NCBI RefSeq assembly: GCF_000003605.2
Contig: NW_003137827.1
Coordinates: 425,754-455,731 of the forward strand
Direction of reading: 5' to 3'
Source of the DNA: Saccoglossus kowalevskii
Lineage: Eukaryota; Hemichordata; Enteropneusta; Harrimaniidae
DNA length: 29,978 nt
Shown: in pieces, positions 1-9,460 of the stretch
Layout of the letters: every line of letters starts with the position of its first letter
Numbering within the stretch: the first letter of the stretch is position 1
Program-made: the position numbers and the translations under genes
The notes under the pieces: generated by a model
Databases searched by the model: none
What the model saw: the letters and a program-made list of their open reading frames with translations, nothing else
Told to the model about the DNA's origin: nothing

Positions 1-2003
1 CGTCTCTCACTGGTGCCGTTGATTTTTCACGTGGTATCCGCCAAGGCTGCAGTCTCAGCGGACAGCTTTACACTATTGTTATAGAGACACTCTTACATAA
101 AATTCGTACGAAAAGTGACATCAAACGAGTCAAAATTAACGGTGATCGAGTTAACCTTTCTGCTTATGCAGACGACGTCAACTTTTTTTCTTACTAAAAA
201 AGAAGATTTCCGCAAACTCGAATACTGGTTGAATATTTATGAAGGTGCTAGCAATGCACAAATCAACTTTGCAAAGTCAAAGGGGCTGTGGGGTGGCTGC
301 TGGAAGGGGCGGACCGATAGCCCTTTACGCATACAATGGAACAGTACAGGCTTGAAAATTCTGGGCACTTTCCTTGGTAACACTCATGAATACCAAAACA
401 ATAACTGGGATGACATGGTTGAAACTGTAGAAACCAAGCTTGAACGGTACACCAAATACTGTCCTCATATGTCATATTGAGAGCACACTCTAATCGTTAA
501 TCACATAATTGTGGCAAAACTACTACACATTTTGCTGCTTGAGTTCTCTGAGAGCCTTGGTACAAAAAATACAAGATCTGCTTATTAACTTTTTATGGCA
601 TGGACGTCACTGGGTTAAAAAAAGGTACTATCTACTTACCAGTAAATGATGGTGGTCAAGGCATATTTGACTTAAAAACTCGACACTTTCCGCTTACAGT
701 TTCTGCAACGCTATTTGTACTCTGACTCCAAACACCCGTCATTTGCCTTCGCCGACTTTTTTCTACAACAAATACAGAACCTAAATTATGACAAACAAAT
801 ATTCGCCACCAAGATTTCCGATTATAGCAACGTTCCTACTTTCTACCGTGAACTGCTATGTATTTAGTCATGTATTTAGTCATGGGAGAGACTGCTATGT
901 ATTTAGTCATGGGAGAGTCACTGCTATGTATTTAGTCATGGGAGAGAGTTGACGGATCCTCAGACTATCAGTGTTGCCAATGAACCCCTTTTTTTACAAT
1001 CCTTTGCTACTCCACCACCTGCGAGGAGAGCCATTAGAAATACGTCAGCTTATGAGCAGTGGTATTACTACTATCGGTCACCTACTGGATAATGGGAAAT
1101 GGCTCGACATTAACACAATTCCCAATCGTGTCTCCGTATATTCCAAACGAGTGCTTGGAATAGCACTAGATGTCATTATGCGAGCAATACCTCCTGACTG
1201 GAAACAAGTAGTTACAACCGGCCGCGACACAAGACCACCTGAAAACCGTACCAGATATTCATTCAACATTGTGTATAGAGATGATGACAATGATATACTT
1301 TTAAGCTACCCTTTTTATAAAATCGAAAAAGGCTCACTTTATAAATTTTTAATAGCTTTACATAACGTCTCTTCTCCCGATCGTATACACACAGTTTGAC
1401 ACGATTTGTTTTTTCCTCCCGACATAAACCTTTGAGAATTGTTGTATTTCACCTGTCAATAAAAAAGACGGAGATTTACAATGGCGCATACCCTACCGGT
1501 GTTTTTTTTACTAAGGTCACACATCAAGGTCACCAATCAATGCCCTTTTTGTGGCGAGGTCGGTGACCTTATCTACATTTTCCTCGAATGCGGCAGACTT
1601 GCACCACTCCACTACTCGGTTAATCAGACAACTTTTATATATCGAGAACACCATTCCAATACCGTGGTTTATCTTTGGTCCACCAAAACCAATGCGAATG
1701 GACGATACTCACCGTCTGGCTGTCTTTATCATCACTACCGCTAAGACTGCTATCCACGCATCACGCTTTCGCAAACTGGACAACCAAGACAACACAGACG
1801 TCTTAAAATGGTTTCATAACAAGATCAAGAGCCGACTATTAGGCGAACATGAATACCATCAAGTCACCAACTCCATCGAACTCTTCAAGATCAAATACTG
1901 CATCAATGATGCCATAGTATCTTTAGACGAGAACGATAATTTACAATTTTCAAATGAAATTAATAAGACGACTAAATTAAATTTAAAATCAAACAAAATT
2001 TAA
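1..2003 (+). mobile_element. L1/Tx1-like LINE, 3' part of ORF2 (decayed)
   Basis: Remnant of a non-LTR retrotransposon ORF2 that begins upstream of the window. From base 3 the frame shows reverse transcriptase blocks: an RQGCSLSGQLY motif, then the catalytic LSAYADDV (about 158-181). Further blocks follow in shifting frames: FLWHGRHWVKK and LPVNDGGQGIFDLK (about 590-680), a conserved segment with NPFFYNPLL and GHLLDNGKWLD (980-1110), a CPFCGE...FLECGRL zinc motif (1541-1600), and a C-terminal WFIFGPP...AKTAIHASR region ending at the stop near 2001. The GGQG and HW blocks and the terminal CCHC-like motif are typical of the L1/Tx1 group. Several frameshifts and a minisatellite break it, so it is inactive. 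An A-rich, degenerate tail follows (about 1960-2080). Clade is tentative; LINE identity is secure. Confidence 0.88.
852..947 (+). repeat. minisatellite inside the LINE ORF, unit about 27-30 bp
   Basis: About three and a half direct copies of a unit containing CTGCTATGTATTTAGTCATG followed by GGAGAG. The first copy is truncated, and the last two are nearly identical and differ mainly by a TCA spacer. The array introduces TAG stops and interrupts the LINE reading frame just before the NPFFYNPLL block, so it expanded after the element lost function or helped destroy it. Confidence 0.85.
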
Positions 2004-2089
2004 GCAAATCAAATTAAATTAAAACATATTAAAGTCAAATTGAAACAAATCAGATTATAGTATAACGACATCGAAAAAAAAATCAATAC

Positions 2090-3335
2090 TAACTATTTAC
2101 AAGGAAGTGGGATATTAATTTGGATTTGAATCCATGTCTGCGAGTTTCACCTTTTACTTCAGTGGGGCGAGAGTTCCAATGTTTTGCTGCTGGACGCGAG
2201 ATTCATTTTGGGAATATAATAATTGTTGTTTGTTGCCAGGCGGATTGGGTAACTGTGGGGCATGGCTTCAAGGTAACAATTTATGTTATGTTCAAAATGG
2301 TTATGTTTTAAGTCAAATACAGAAAGAGAAGTTTGAAGCTTGCAAAGTTTATACACATCTGAAAGCCGAAGTTGTTGAAATAGGAGAGCTGTATGGGCAT
2401 GAAAATGAGAAAAAAAGTAAATAAACGAGCAACTTTCTTTTGGAGAAATAGAACTGGTTTGAATAATGATGGATATGTGTTACCCCATATCTCCAGACAA
2501 TAGGTAATTTGTGGTAAAATTGATGATTTATAAAGAAGGAGAACTAATTTCCTGGAGACGAAGTGTTGAATTTTTGATAGTAGTCCAACTTTGTTGGCAA
2601 CTGACATTGTTATTTTTCCCATATGGGTTTTCCAGTTTAGATGCTGATCAAATATTATGCCTAAATAATTATAGGAACAAGCGCCCTGGACAGGTAACTT
2701 CCCAGTGCTTAAAGTGTCCACTGTGGTAAATGACCGTTGTGGTGTACTAATTAACATATGTGTTTTGTGTACATTGATAGTGAGCTGGTTTGCACTACAC
2801 CATTCACAGACTCTCTGAAAATAATCATTAATATGTAAGAAGTTAATAGTGTTATTTTGAATGGACCGAAAGAGAGTAGTGTCATCAGCAAATAAACGTA
2901 CGTCAAAATCATTGGTACAATTGACAATATCATTATAATAGATTAAGAATAAAATAAGGCAAAGAGTCTATCCTTGTGGAACTGCGCATTTCATATTATT
3001 GTACGAGGAGAGGGAATTATTAATTTGGACACATTGCTGGCGATCTCAAAGGTAATTTTTGAACCGTTGTAGCGAGAGACCCCTAATACCACAATTAGAA
3101 AGTTTATGGAGAAGGATTTTGTGATTAATAGTGTCAAAAGCTTTTTTAAGATCAATGAAAATTCCGAAAGTAATGTAACCCTTGTCCATGTTATCAGCAA
3201 TGCTTGTTACCAGGTCAGCTATGGCGAGTTTGGTGCTATGTTTTCTCCGAAAATTGAACTGTTTGTCTGAAAGTATGTCTTATTTATCAAGGAAGTTAAT
3301 GAATTGTTTATTAACAACAGATTCATACACCTTAC
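2090..3335 (-). mobile_element. CR1/L2/jockey-type LINE, RT and C-terminal part
   Basis: Minus-strand non-LTR retrotransposon ORF2. Reading leftwards from the solo LTR: VYESVVNKQFINFL, RRKHSTKLAIADL, FIDLKKAFDTINH, VPQG-like block (about 2970), FADDTTLF catalytic motif (about 2870-2895), NYLGIIFDQHLNWKTH (about 2640-2680), LPQITYCLEIWGNTYPSL, then a C-terminal domain ending near 2100. The motif order matches CR1/L2/jockey-group reverse transcriptases. A few frameshifts and stops (for example before DILSDKQFNF) show it is dead. The 5' continuation lies beyond the LTR at 3837-4178. Its 3' end abuts the 3' end of the plus-strand Tx1-like LINE, so the two sit tail-to-tail. Confidence 0.88.
3331..3335. 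repeat. target-site duplication CTTAC (left)
   Basis: Five bases identical to 3832-3836, flanking the solo LTR. They come from the LINE coding sequence. Confidence 0.85.
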
Positions 3336-3374
3336 TGTCGCATACGACTTGTTTACCCACTTCCGTGTGACTGA

Positions 3375-3387
3375 GAATGTTCTAGAA
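3375..3387 (+). promoter_or_regulatory. three-unit heat-shock element (HSE 1)
   Basis: The sequence GAATGTTCTAGAA fits GAAnnTTCnnGAA, the trimeric HSF1 site, without mismatch. It lies about 140 bp upstream of the TATA-like box in the LTR. Whether HSF binds it is inferred. Confidence 0.65.
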
Positions 3388-3466
3388 CCGTACTGTGTCT
3401 GGGTGGAATTCTTAGAAGTTGGTTGAATAGGTAATAGGACATTATAGAAGGCAATAGAAGGTAATG

Positions 3467-3479
3467 GAACATTCTAGAA
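3467..3479 (+). promoter_or_regulatory. three-unit heat-shock element (HSE 2)
   Basis: GAACATTCTAGAA is a second perfect GAAnnTTCnnGAA match, 92 bp from the first and about 47 bp upstream of the TATA-like box. A further partial site (GTTCCAGA) follows at 3491. Confidence 0.65.
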
Positions 3480-3525
3480 ATTTATAGTAAGTTCCAGACT
3501 CATTATGTATGCTGATGTAATGGTC

Positions 3526-3534
3526 TATTTATAG
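3526..3534 (+). promoter_or_regulatory. TATA-like box of the LTR
   Basis: TATTTATAG downstream of the two HSEs in an otherwise mixed-composition LTR. Spacing and order (HSE, HSE, TATA) resemble a U3 promoter. The transcription start is not determined. Confidence 0.5.
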
Positions 3535-3831
3535 ACAGTGTGGGTATATTTAGGGGAGTTGTTCAGCACTGCCATCAGATCGGAGATCTCGTTGAATTGT
3601 ATTGGAGTTTAAGTATCTAGTTATTGGAGTAGTGGAGTTTTACCGCGTTATTGTACTTGATGTTTGCAGAGTATAATAATACCAGTACCAGCTGAAACCT
3701 CATCTGTTGGCTCCGTGTTCGTATTTTATCATCGCCGCCAGGGAAGTCTTTTTGTTACTGTTGCCATTTTGGTATTTGAACCATCACACCTGTACTATAC
3801 CAATTACGGTAATATTACGTTGCGTGTGACA

Positions 3832-3836
3832 CTTAC
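3832..3836. repeat. target-site duplication CTTAC (right)
   Basis: Matches 3331-3335 exactly. The next base, T, also matches the first base of the LTR, so a six-base repeat CTTACT is seen. Confidence 0.85.
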
Positions 3837-4178
3837 TAAGAACTGGAAGAATTGAAATCGAACGATAATTACTGGCCTTACTTACCATTTTCGAAAATAG
3901 GAGTTATTTTCAGTTGGTCAGGGAAAATACATTGGCTCAGTGAACAATTAGTAATGTGGGCAAAGGGGCGAGCAATAATACTGGATTTTATCCTGACCAG
4001 CAGATTTATTAGGGTTCAATTTAATGATTTCAGTTAAACTGTCAGCCTCGCAGACAGGGCGATAAAAGAAAGAATTAATTTGATTATTGTTAAGATAGTT
4101 TCTAAAATCACTAGCATTAGTTATATCATAGATTTTAGAATGAGAGGGACAGGCAACTACAGTGTTTCTTTTGTTTTA
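3837..4178 (-). mobile_element. 5' continuation of the minus-strand LINE
   Basis: On the minus strand this encodes the linker and N-terminal RT region of the same LINE: FRNYLNNNQINSFF, then EIIKLNPNKSAGQD, then SLSQCIFPDQLK and TPIFENG, then NYRSISILPVLSK next to the LTR. The LN.KS.G.D, FP..LK..PIF and NYR.IS.LP motifs are standard N-terminal RT blocks. One frameshift lies after SAGQDKI. The similarity stops near 4178, so the element is 5'-truncated, as is usual for LINEs. Confidence 0.83.
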
Positions 4179-4355
4179 ACCTGGGTTATAATCCTCCAAA
4201 TAATCTCACAATCCCATTAACGAATAAACAACCATCTGTTTATTTGCACTGACGGCAGCACTCGCGCAAAACGCGTGAGCTTCACTGCGTGACCAGCTGA
4301 GCGACGGTCATGAATATGCTAATTGTATGTTAATGAGTTTTCACTGAGTATCAAA

Positions 4356-4652
4356 ATGGCGGCGATGTTAACATCGATGTTAGATCCTTCCGAGTTTTTT
4401 TGATGTTTTCTCTGAATTTGACGACTGTTTAGATGATAGTTGGAGTACGGAAGAAGGTTTCAATGCAGATTTAAGTGACGATGATATTCTAGTGAAAAAG
4501 CCCAATAAACAAATGCCGTGACCTCAGTTACCTCGAACAGTACATAGTCGCGGGTTCTGAAAGGAAGAGTTTTCAATGTGACATTTGTAGCAAGCAGTTT
4601 ACAACGAAACATGGATGTAAAAAACACATACTGAATTGTCATATGATTACAG
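4356..4652 (+). pseudogene. exon 1 of a C2H2 zinc-finger gene of unnamed family
   Basis: Begins at an ATGGCGGCGATG start and is followed by an acidic stretch (DDCLDDSWSTEE, DLSDDD) and a single C2H2 finger, FQCDICSKQF...HILNCH, with C-x2-C-x12-H-x4-H spacing. It ends at ACAG|GTAGGA. The last codon is split after one base (phase 1), which matches the next exon start. Two frame breaks are visible: a run of seven T at about 4394 where six would keep frame, and a stop after KKPNKQMP with the frame resuming at RDLSYLEQY. The homopolymer break could be a sequencing error; the second looks like real decay. I do not recognise the protein by name. Confidence 0.6.
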
Positions 4653-5212
4653 GTAGGAAATAAATAATTATTTATTTTAAGTAAAAATCCGTTTTTTCTT
4701 TCATCAGACTAGTTTGCTTTTCTCCAAACCCTTTTTTGTAAGCGACGCTGCCCGGTATTCAATGAATCTTCAGAAATTAGCCAGGATTCCCCATAGCCCT
4801 AAAAGTATTGACATGGCGTGTGTATAGCATTTGGTATTATTATAAAATATGACAGTTCAGTCTCCCTTGTTCCTATGTTTGTTTACCTGTTCGTATGTGC
4901 AGTATTTTTGAAACTAATAGTTCATGTTTTCACTCAAACATACTGGCAACCACTGACCAAAACGAAGTGTCAAATAATGAAAGTGGGAAGAAACAAAGCT
5001 TGACCAAATTAATTAAAAGAAAGTATTTTTTCTATGTGTATCCAAAGCTCAGTTGAAAAATGGAATTAGTTTACTCATTGAAAATTGTGTATCTCAACTA
5101 TGGACTGTCATTTTGTAGACATCAATGATATAATATATAACTATATTATAATTCACCACTTCTGAATTTATAGCAACAATTTATAAATTTGTGTGGTTCT
5201 TTTTGCCTATAG

Positions 5213-6304
5213 AGATACCACCTATACCAGTTTACAAAATGAAAGATGCCTTCAAAGAAGGAACTACTTTGTTCACTGCTGCTATGAGATTAGCATCCCG
5301 CGATGTTACCAATAGCAAAATTCTACCTGGTATGGCTGCACTCAGGAATGCCTTAAAACTTATGATTGAAAGAGCTGAGACAATGACAGACGAGATTACA
5401 AGTATGATCAGGGTACTGTGGCCTGTCATTGTAGCCGGTGACTTACTACGATTATTTTCCAGTCGCAGAGAGAACATTTTCAGAAGATTCCATCAGAAAA
5501 GACTGTCACAAGATTTGAGTAATTCTATGCGTCTACTGTGTTTGAAAGCTGGTGCAAATACTACAAGTGTTATAACTATCTGTCTGACGTGCTTTTAGTT
5601 TGAGGAGCTTCTAATGAGAAGGGATAAGGCTGAGACGCATGATAGCTGTAGTACGATCAAGATAGGTAAAAATCGAAGAAAATATCCTTTGGCATGCAAG
5701 TGGCTACATACCAATGGCTCTCTCCAAACAATTAAAGAAACTGTTGTTACAGCATTATCTAAAATGAGTTTCAAACCAGCAGTCTGACACCTTTTTGATG
5801 TACACAACGGAGTGGGTGGAGAAAGAAAAACGTGGTGGATTGTACCAAATCAACGACAAAACTTATTTACTTTTCAGAAGATGTGAGCATTTTATCAGAC
5901 TCAATTCTAACACACTAATTCATCACAATGAATCAATACAGCAGGCTGTAATTAATGCTGTACTCAATGACAGAGTTGCTTTGTCATATTGGTCGGACTT
6001 GGCATCAGATTTGGAGGAAGATTCATCACTTGAACTCTTAATAATGTGTCTCAAATTGTGGGTGAACACAAGTGGACATTCCACTGCCAGAAAATTGATT
6101 GAAGAGTTTAAGATTACTGAGGCTAAATCCAGACAGTCGAAAAGGAATTCGTCAAGAATTGAAAGAGCTTCAAAATTGATGGCCTTTCTTTTAAACCCAA
6201 GCTTGTCAGTTTGTAAATATAGCAATAAACATTATCCATCTTATATTTGTTGTCTTTATATACCTGCCACTGTATTTGCTCTATTAGTATTGCACTTCTC
6301 ATAG
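5213..6304 (+). pseudogene. exon 2 of the same gene: conserved unnamed domain
   Basis: Acceptor GCCTATAG|AGATACC joins in phase with exon 1 (intron 4653-5212). The open frame (to about 5598) contains KMKDAFKEGTTLFTAAMRL, ITSMIRVLWPVIVAGDLL and RRENIFRRFHQKRLSQ. After a decayed stretch (about 5560-5760) another frame gives WHASGYIPMALSKQLKK, then the long segment from about 5795: TEWVEKEKRGGLYQINDKTY, LASDLEEDSSLELLIM and GHSTARKLIEEF, and the stop at 6302. The order of a W-x-H/AGYI motif followed by W-EK-RGGLY-ND-TY recalls an uncharacterised multi-copy invertebrate family; that comparison is from memory. At least two frameshifts make it a probable pseudogene. Confidence 0.55.
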
Positions 6305-6364
6305 ATGTACAGATACTGGTTTTATTTTGAATGAGTGTATGATGCAAAAGACAATACTCTGTAA

Positions 6365-6370
6365 AATAAA
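6365..6370 (+). terminator. polyadenylation signal AATAAA
   Basis: Lies about 60 bp after the stop of the zinc-finger gene remnant. T-rich sequence follows, as expected for a 3' end. Confidence 0.45.
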
Positions 6371-7480
6371 GTTATTTTATTATTTTACATACAAAGAGCG
6401 AGTACATTTCTAATTTTCTACAATTATTGATTGAAGTATGAAAAAACAAGACTAGGCCAAAAAAATACCTGTGGCAAGAGATATCCCAAATGCTTGAATT
6501 CTACATGATGACCCTTTGAAAATGTAATCCAAAAAGCATTGTATTCTAGTCACAGGCACTATACATATTTATTTTGAGGAAAATTACAAAACGTATAGAA
6601 AAGGCATACTTTGTTTTATTATTGGTAAAACAATAATGAACTTTTGATTGGAATTAGAAACAATTGATGTAAATGATAATATTTTGGATAATTAGAAAAT
6701 GCATCTCCAAAAAGTACCAGGGTTCGTTGACCTTTTAGAGGTCATGGATCAGGCCATTAACATTTATTTACGATGCCGACGAATAAGTGGTGTATATTTG
6801 TCTGTGCATTCCAAAATACGATTCCAAAGGATCCTGATTGAATTTCTCTGAAAGAATACATTGTACACCAGGCTGTTGCAGTAAGTATCTGGTAACTTCA
6901 ACAAAAGAGTATACTGTAGTATAAACGAGAAACAAAATGGTTAACACAAATCTTAACTAAAATAATGGTCCACCGGTGTTCTTCCCTAGGCATTTAGCAG
7001 TTTAATTTCGTAGAAATTCTAATGTGTGGGGAAAATAACGTACATTACTGATCATATATTCACAGTAGAAGTGCATGCTTTCTTTCAGCAATATAGCATC
7101 GATTAGCAATATCTTTATTACATGTCATTTGAATGACACGCATGAATTTTACTCTATATAAATTAAAGTTGAACATATGTGGGTGCCACCATCTTGGACA
7201 AAAATACAAATGTTTCTATTCTCAACAGTGTATCAGGCTTGCATGAAAGTGAAGGCATGTAATAATAACTTACCTAAAATACCTAAAATAAAAGAACCAT
7301 GTTAGAAATACAAATCCCTTGGTGTACATTTCATTATCTAAAATATAGCTACCCAATTGGAACAGAATATTAATTAATGACTTGCCTGTACTGCAAATTT
7401 CACTTTCATTCGTGAAAATGATGTTAAGTGCACATGTTCAAACTTCAACTTGTTGCATAGAAAGAGACCACCTCTACTCA
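6371..7480. other. AT-rich stretch without a supported gene
   Basis: No conserved coding frame was seen on either strand. It contains a reverse-strand CAAGATGGTGGC motif at about 7188-7199 that opens only an 8-residue frame. Probably intergenic or intronic. Confidence 0.4.
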
Positions 7481-7482
7481 GA

Positions 7483-7743
7483 TCAGCATGGTATAAATCC
7501 ACAATAGTTTTCCAACTTATGTTTTCTCCATTCTAAAAAGAGATGCATAACAGTATCATCAGAATAATGCGTTGCGTTAACGTGTAATTCCGAGTCCGGG
7601 AAGCATCCGGTGAGCACACGTCTCAGTCGTATTATGATAGGCCTAAAGGCGTTGTGTGCGTTTGCGATGCCATTGTCCCGCATACAAAGTTCATAGAGCT
7701 TGTAAATTAACCTAAAATACTGTGCCATTGTCTTCAAAAACAC
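7483..7743 (-). CDS. possible exon, unknown protein
   Basis: An 86-codon frame with locally higher GC than its surroundings. It reads MAQYFRLIYKLYELCMRDNG near the start and ends LFLEWRKHKLENYCGFIPC. Amino-acid composition looks protein-like (mixed charged and hydrophobic, several Cys), but no domain was recognised. An AG acceptor could lie at the start (GTATTTTAG|G). No donor is seen before the stop. It could be a terminal exon or chance; listed because the flanks are much less open. Confidence 0.25.
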   Translation of the reverse strand: MFLKTMAQYFRLIYKLYELCMRDNGIANAHNAFRPIIIRLRRVLTGCFPDSELHVNATHYSDDTVMHLFLEWRKHKLENYCGFIPC

Positions 7744-9129
7744 CTATTAGCATCTACATTTTACAATGGAACATGTGAAGTCCCGTCTGAAGTACAGCGA
7801 GACAGTCAATACTGAGACAAGTAGAATGCACTGTGACCTGCTAATTTAACTGCCTAAAACTTACAATGTCACCCAGGGCAATTTTTCTCCAAAAAATCAC
7901 TAACAAAACTGGTACGTGAAATACACTATTTTTCCTAATTTTATTGGTAACGAAATCATATTCTAAACAAAGTAAAAACGATCACAACTGCTGAGCAACA
8001 AATCACGGTTGCGCAATCCAGTCATGCTGTTTTACAATTGTTGATTATTACTCAGTAGTGATTATAATAATGTTAAAAAAAAAAAAACTTCGTTTAGTCC
8101 TAAGCAAATAATTCCGGTCGCAAATTAACGCTCGATGCTGTCGAGTATCCGCCATGTTCCTAGACTTGCTTGTAGTCTGTTGTGATTACGATGCAAAAAA
8201 GTACATATATAATGCCACTGAGCGTTCTAATAATTAAATATTTATACTGATTTCACAAAATCATGCAGTTTGATTATTCTTGTACTGTGAGTAATATTGC
8301 CTTGGTGGTCGAGACAAAGCATGCCAATAACAAAATACATGAAACAATGAATGAAGTTAACACATCACTCCAGAAAAACAATATGGTTTTCACACATTTT
8401 TAAGCAGTCTGGAAATTTAACAACAACTGCATTTAAAAAAGGACTCCCATACAAAAAAAATATTTTTTGAAAGTTTCAAGCAGGACACATAAAGAAAGAA
8501 AATTAAAACAAACGGGGTCAGCCATTTGCGATGTAAGCTGACTTTCACACGTTTCCAAACAGTTTAGAAAATTCAGAATTTCGACTTTTGTAAAGCAAGT
8601 AATCAAATTAAAATACCCTGATTACTTCGAAAATAGTATGATTTAAGTGACAAATACGATAATGCAAACAAAAAGAGTTTTTATTTTCCCGAAAACGGGC
8701 CAAAATGCGGCAGTCGCAGGATAAGTGTAGCCAACATTGGTCACCATCGAGAACACGCACATAAAATCAGCCGAGTAGTTAATTTTATACTGGTGAAAAA
8801 ACGAATTGTAACTCTACGTATATCAAGTGTCACTTACCTAATAACCAGTACCAAAAAAAAAAAAATGGATCTTGTATTGAAATCTAGTAAAAATTCGATG
8901 TAATAAGGACAATCACTGAAAGACGTGTTGCAAACTGCGCGGCCGATCGATTGCGAGTGACGTCATACGGTACCCTTAGCTTGATCATTTGTTTATAACT
9001 GTAGGAACCCACGTTGCACGCCGGGTGTCGTGAAATCCTTTGTTTTATAATCCAGTTGCCTGTCCTTCTCATTCTAAGGTCTATGGTTATATTAGCTGCG
9101 AGGTTAAGGCCAACATTGGTTAATTCTTA
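7744..9129. other. mostly non-coding; possible first exon and CRE-containing GC-rich patch
   Basis: Reverse-strand ATGGCGGATACTCG at 8155 starts a short frame (MADTRQHRALICDRNYLLR) that may be a first exon. A GC-richer patch at about 8930-9060 holds a perfect CRE palindrome TGACGTCA (8958-8965), which may mark a promoter. Poly-A runs lie at about 8076 and 8852. No conserved domain was seen. Confidence 0.3.
8958..8965. promoter_or_regulatory. CRE-like palindrome TGACGTCA
   Basis: Perfect 8-bp match to the CREB/ATF full site in a locally GC-rich patch. Function is inferred from the motif only. Confidence 0.35.
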
Positions 9130-9460
9130 ATATCAGCACTACTGATCAGGGGTGTACCATCTGCTGAATTTAATTTAATTTAATTTAATTGGGATGGAAA
9201 TACCTTCAATTTTGTTTAGGATTTCGTTAATAATTTTCCACCTTTTATTGGTATTGCCATAAGCAAGTGAAAATTTACTTGAGTAATGCATTTTTTTAGC
9301 TGACTGTACGATTTATAATTATGTTTTTTGTTAATAGATTTAATTAGCCCTTTGGTCAACCAAGGCTTACGAGCTGAACTCCTCTTCTGGAGTTTCTTAA
9401 ACTTGAGATGTTCTGATGTAACGTTCAAAAAGATGTCATAAAATTGTGTGTAACAATTCT
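9130..9460 (-). mobile_element. LINE scrap (endonuclease-RT linker region)
   Basis: The minus strand encodes CYTQFYDIFLNVTSEHLK, then RKPWLTKGLIKSINKKH, then after a frameshift KFSLAYGNTNKRWKIINEIL. The PW-TKG-KSI-KK and W-INEIL blocks are typical of the segment between endonuclease and reverse transcriptase in CR1/jockey-type LINEs. The fragment is about 300 bp and ends beside a short (AATTT)n run. It may belong to the same family as the LINE at 2090-4178, but the segments do not overlap and cannot be compared. Confidence 0.68.
9165..9190. repeat. (AATTT)n microsatellite
   Basis: About five copies of a TTTAA/AATTT pentamer next to the LINE scrap; such runs often grow from LINE tails. Confidence 0.8.

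Larger units (their letters stand above)
3336..3831 (+). mobile_element. solo LTR nested in the minus-strand LINE
   Basis: A 496-bp segment that starts TGTCGCATACG and ends TGCGTGTGACA, i.e. TG...CA with short imperfect inverted termini (TGTCRCA). It is bounded on both sides by the same 5-bp duplication CTTAC (3331-3335 and 3832-3836). Removing the segment and one duplication brings the LINE reverse-transcriptase frame back together: the residues LPVLSK end on one side and VYESVV begin on the other. This identifies the exact insertion point. A 5-bp duplication with TG/CA ends is standard for LTR retrotransposons such as Ty3/gypsy. No gag or pol and no second LTR are present, so it is a solo LTR left by recombination. 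The + strand is given because the promoter-like motifs read that way. Confidence 0.87.

Noticed and set aside
3664..3855. 63-codon plus-strand frame across the LTR end
   Set aside because: It spans the LTR/target-duplication boundary, so it is a chance frame.
4176..4194. TTAACCTGGG as a left end of a TTAA-type transposon carrying the zinc-finger gene
   Set aside because: No matching inverted end with TTAA was found downstream of 6370.
5923..6225. 100-codon minus-strand frame
   Set aside because: Antisense to the conserved exon 2 blocks of the zinc-finger gene, which read on the plus strand.
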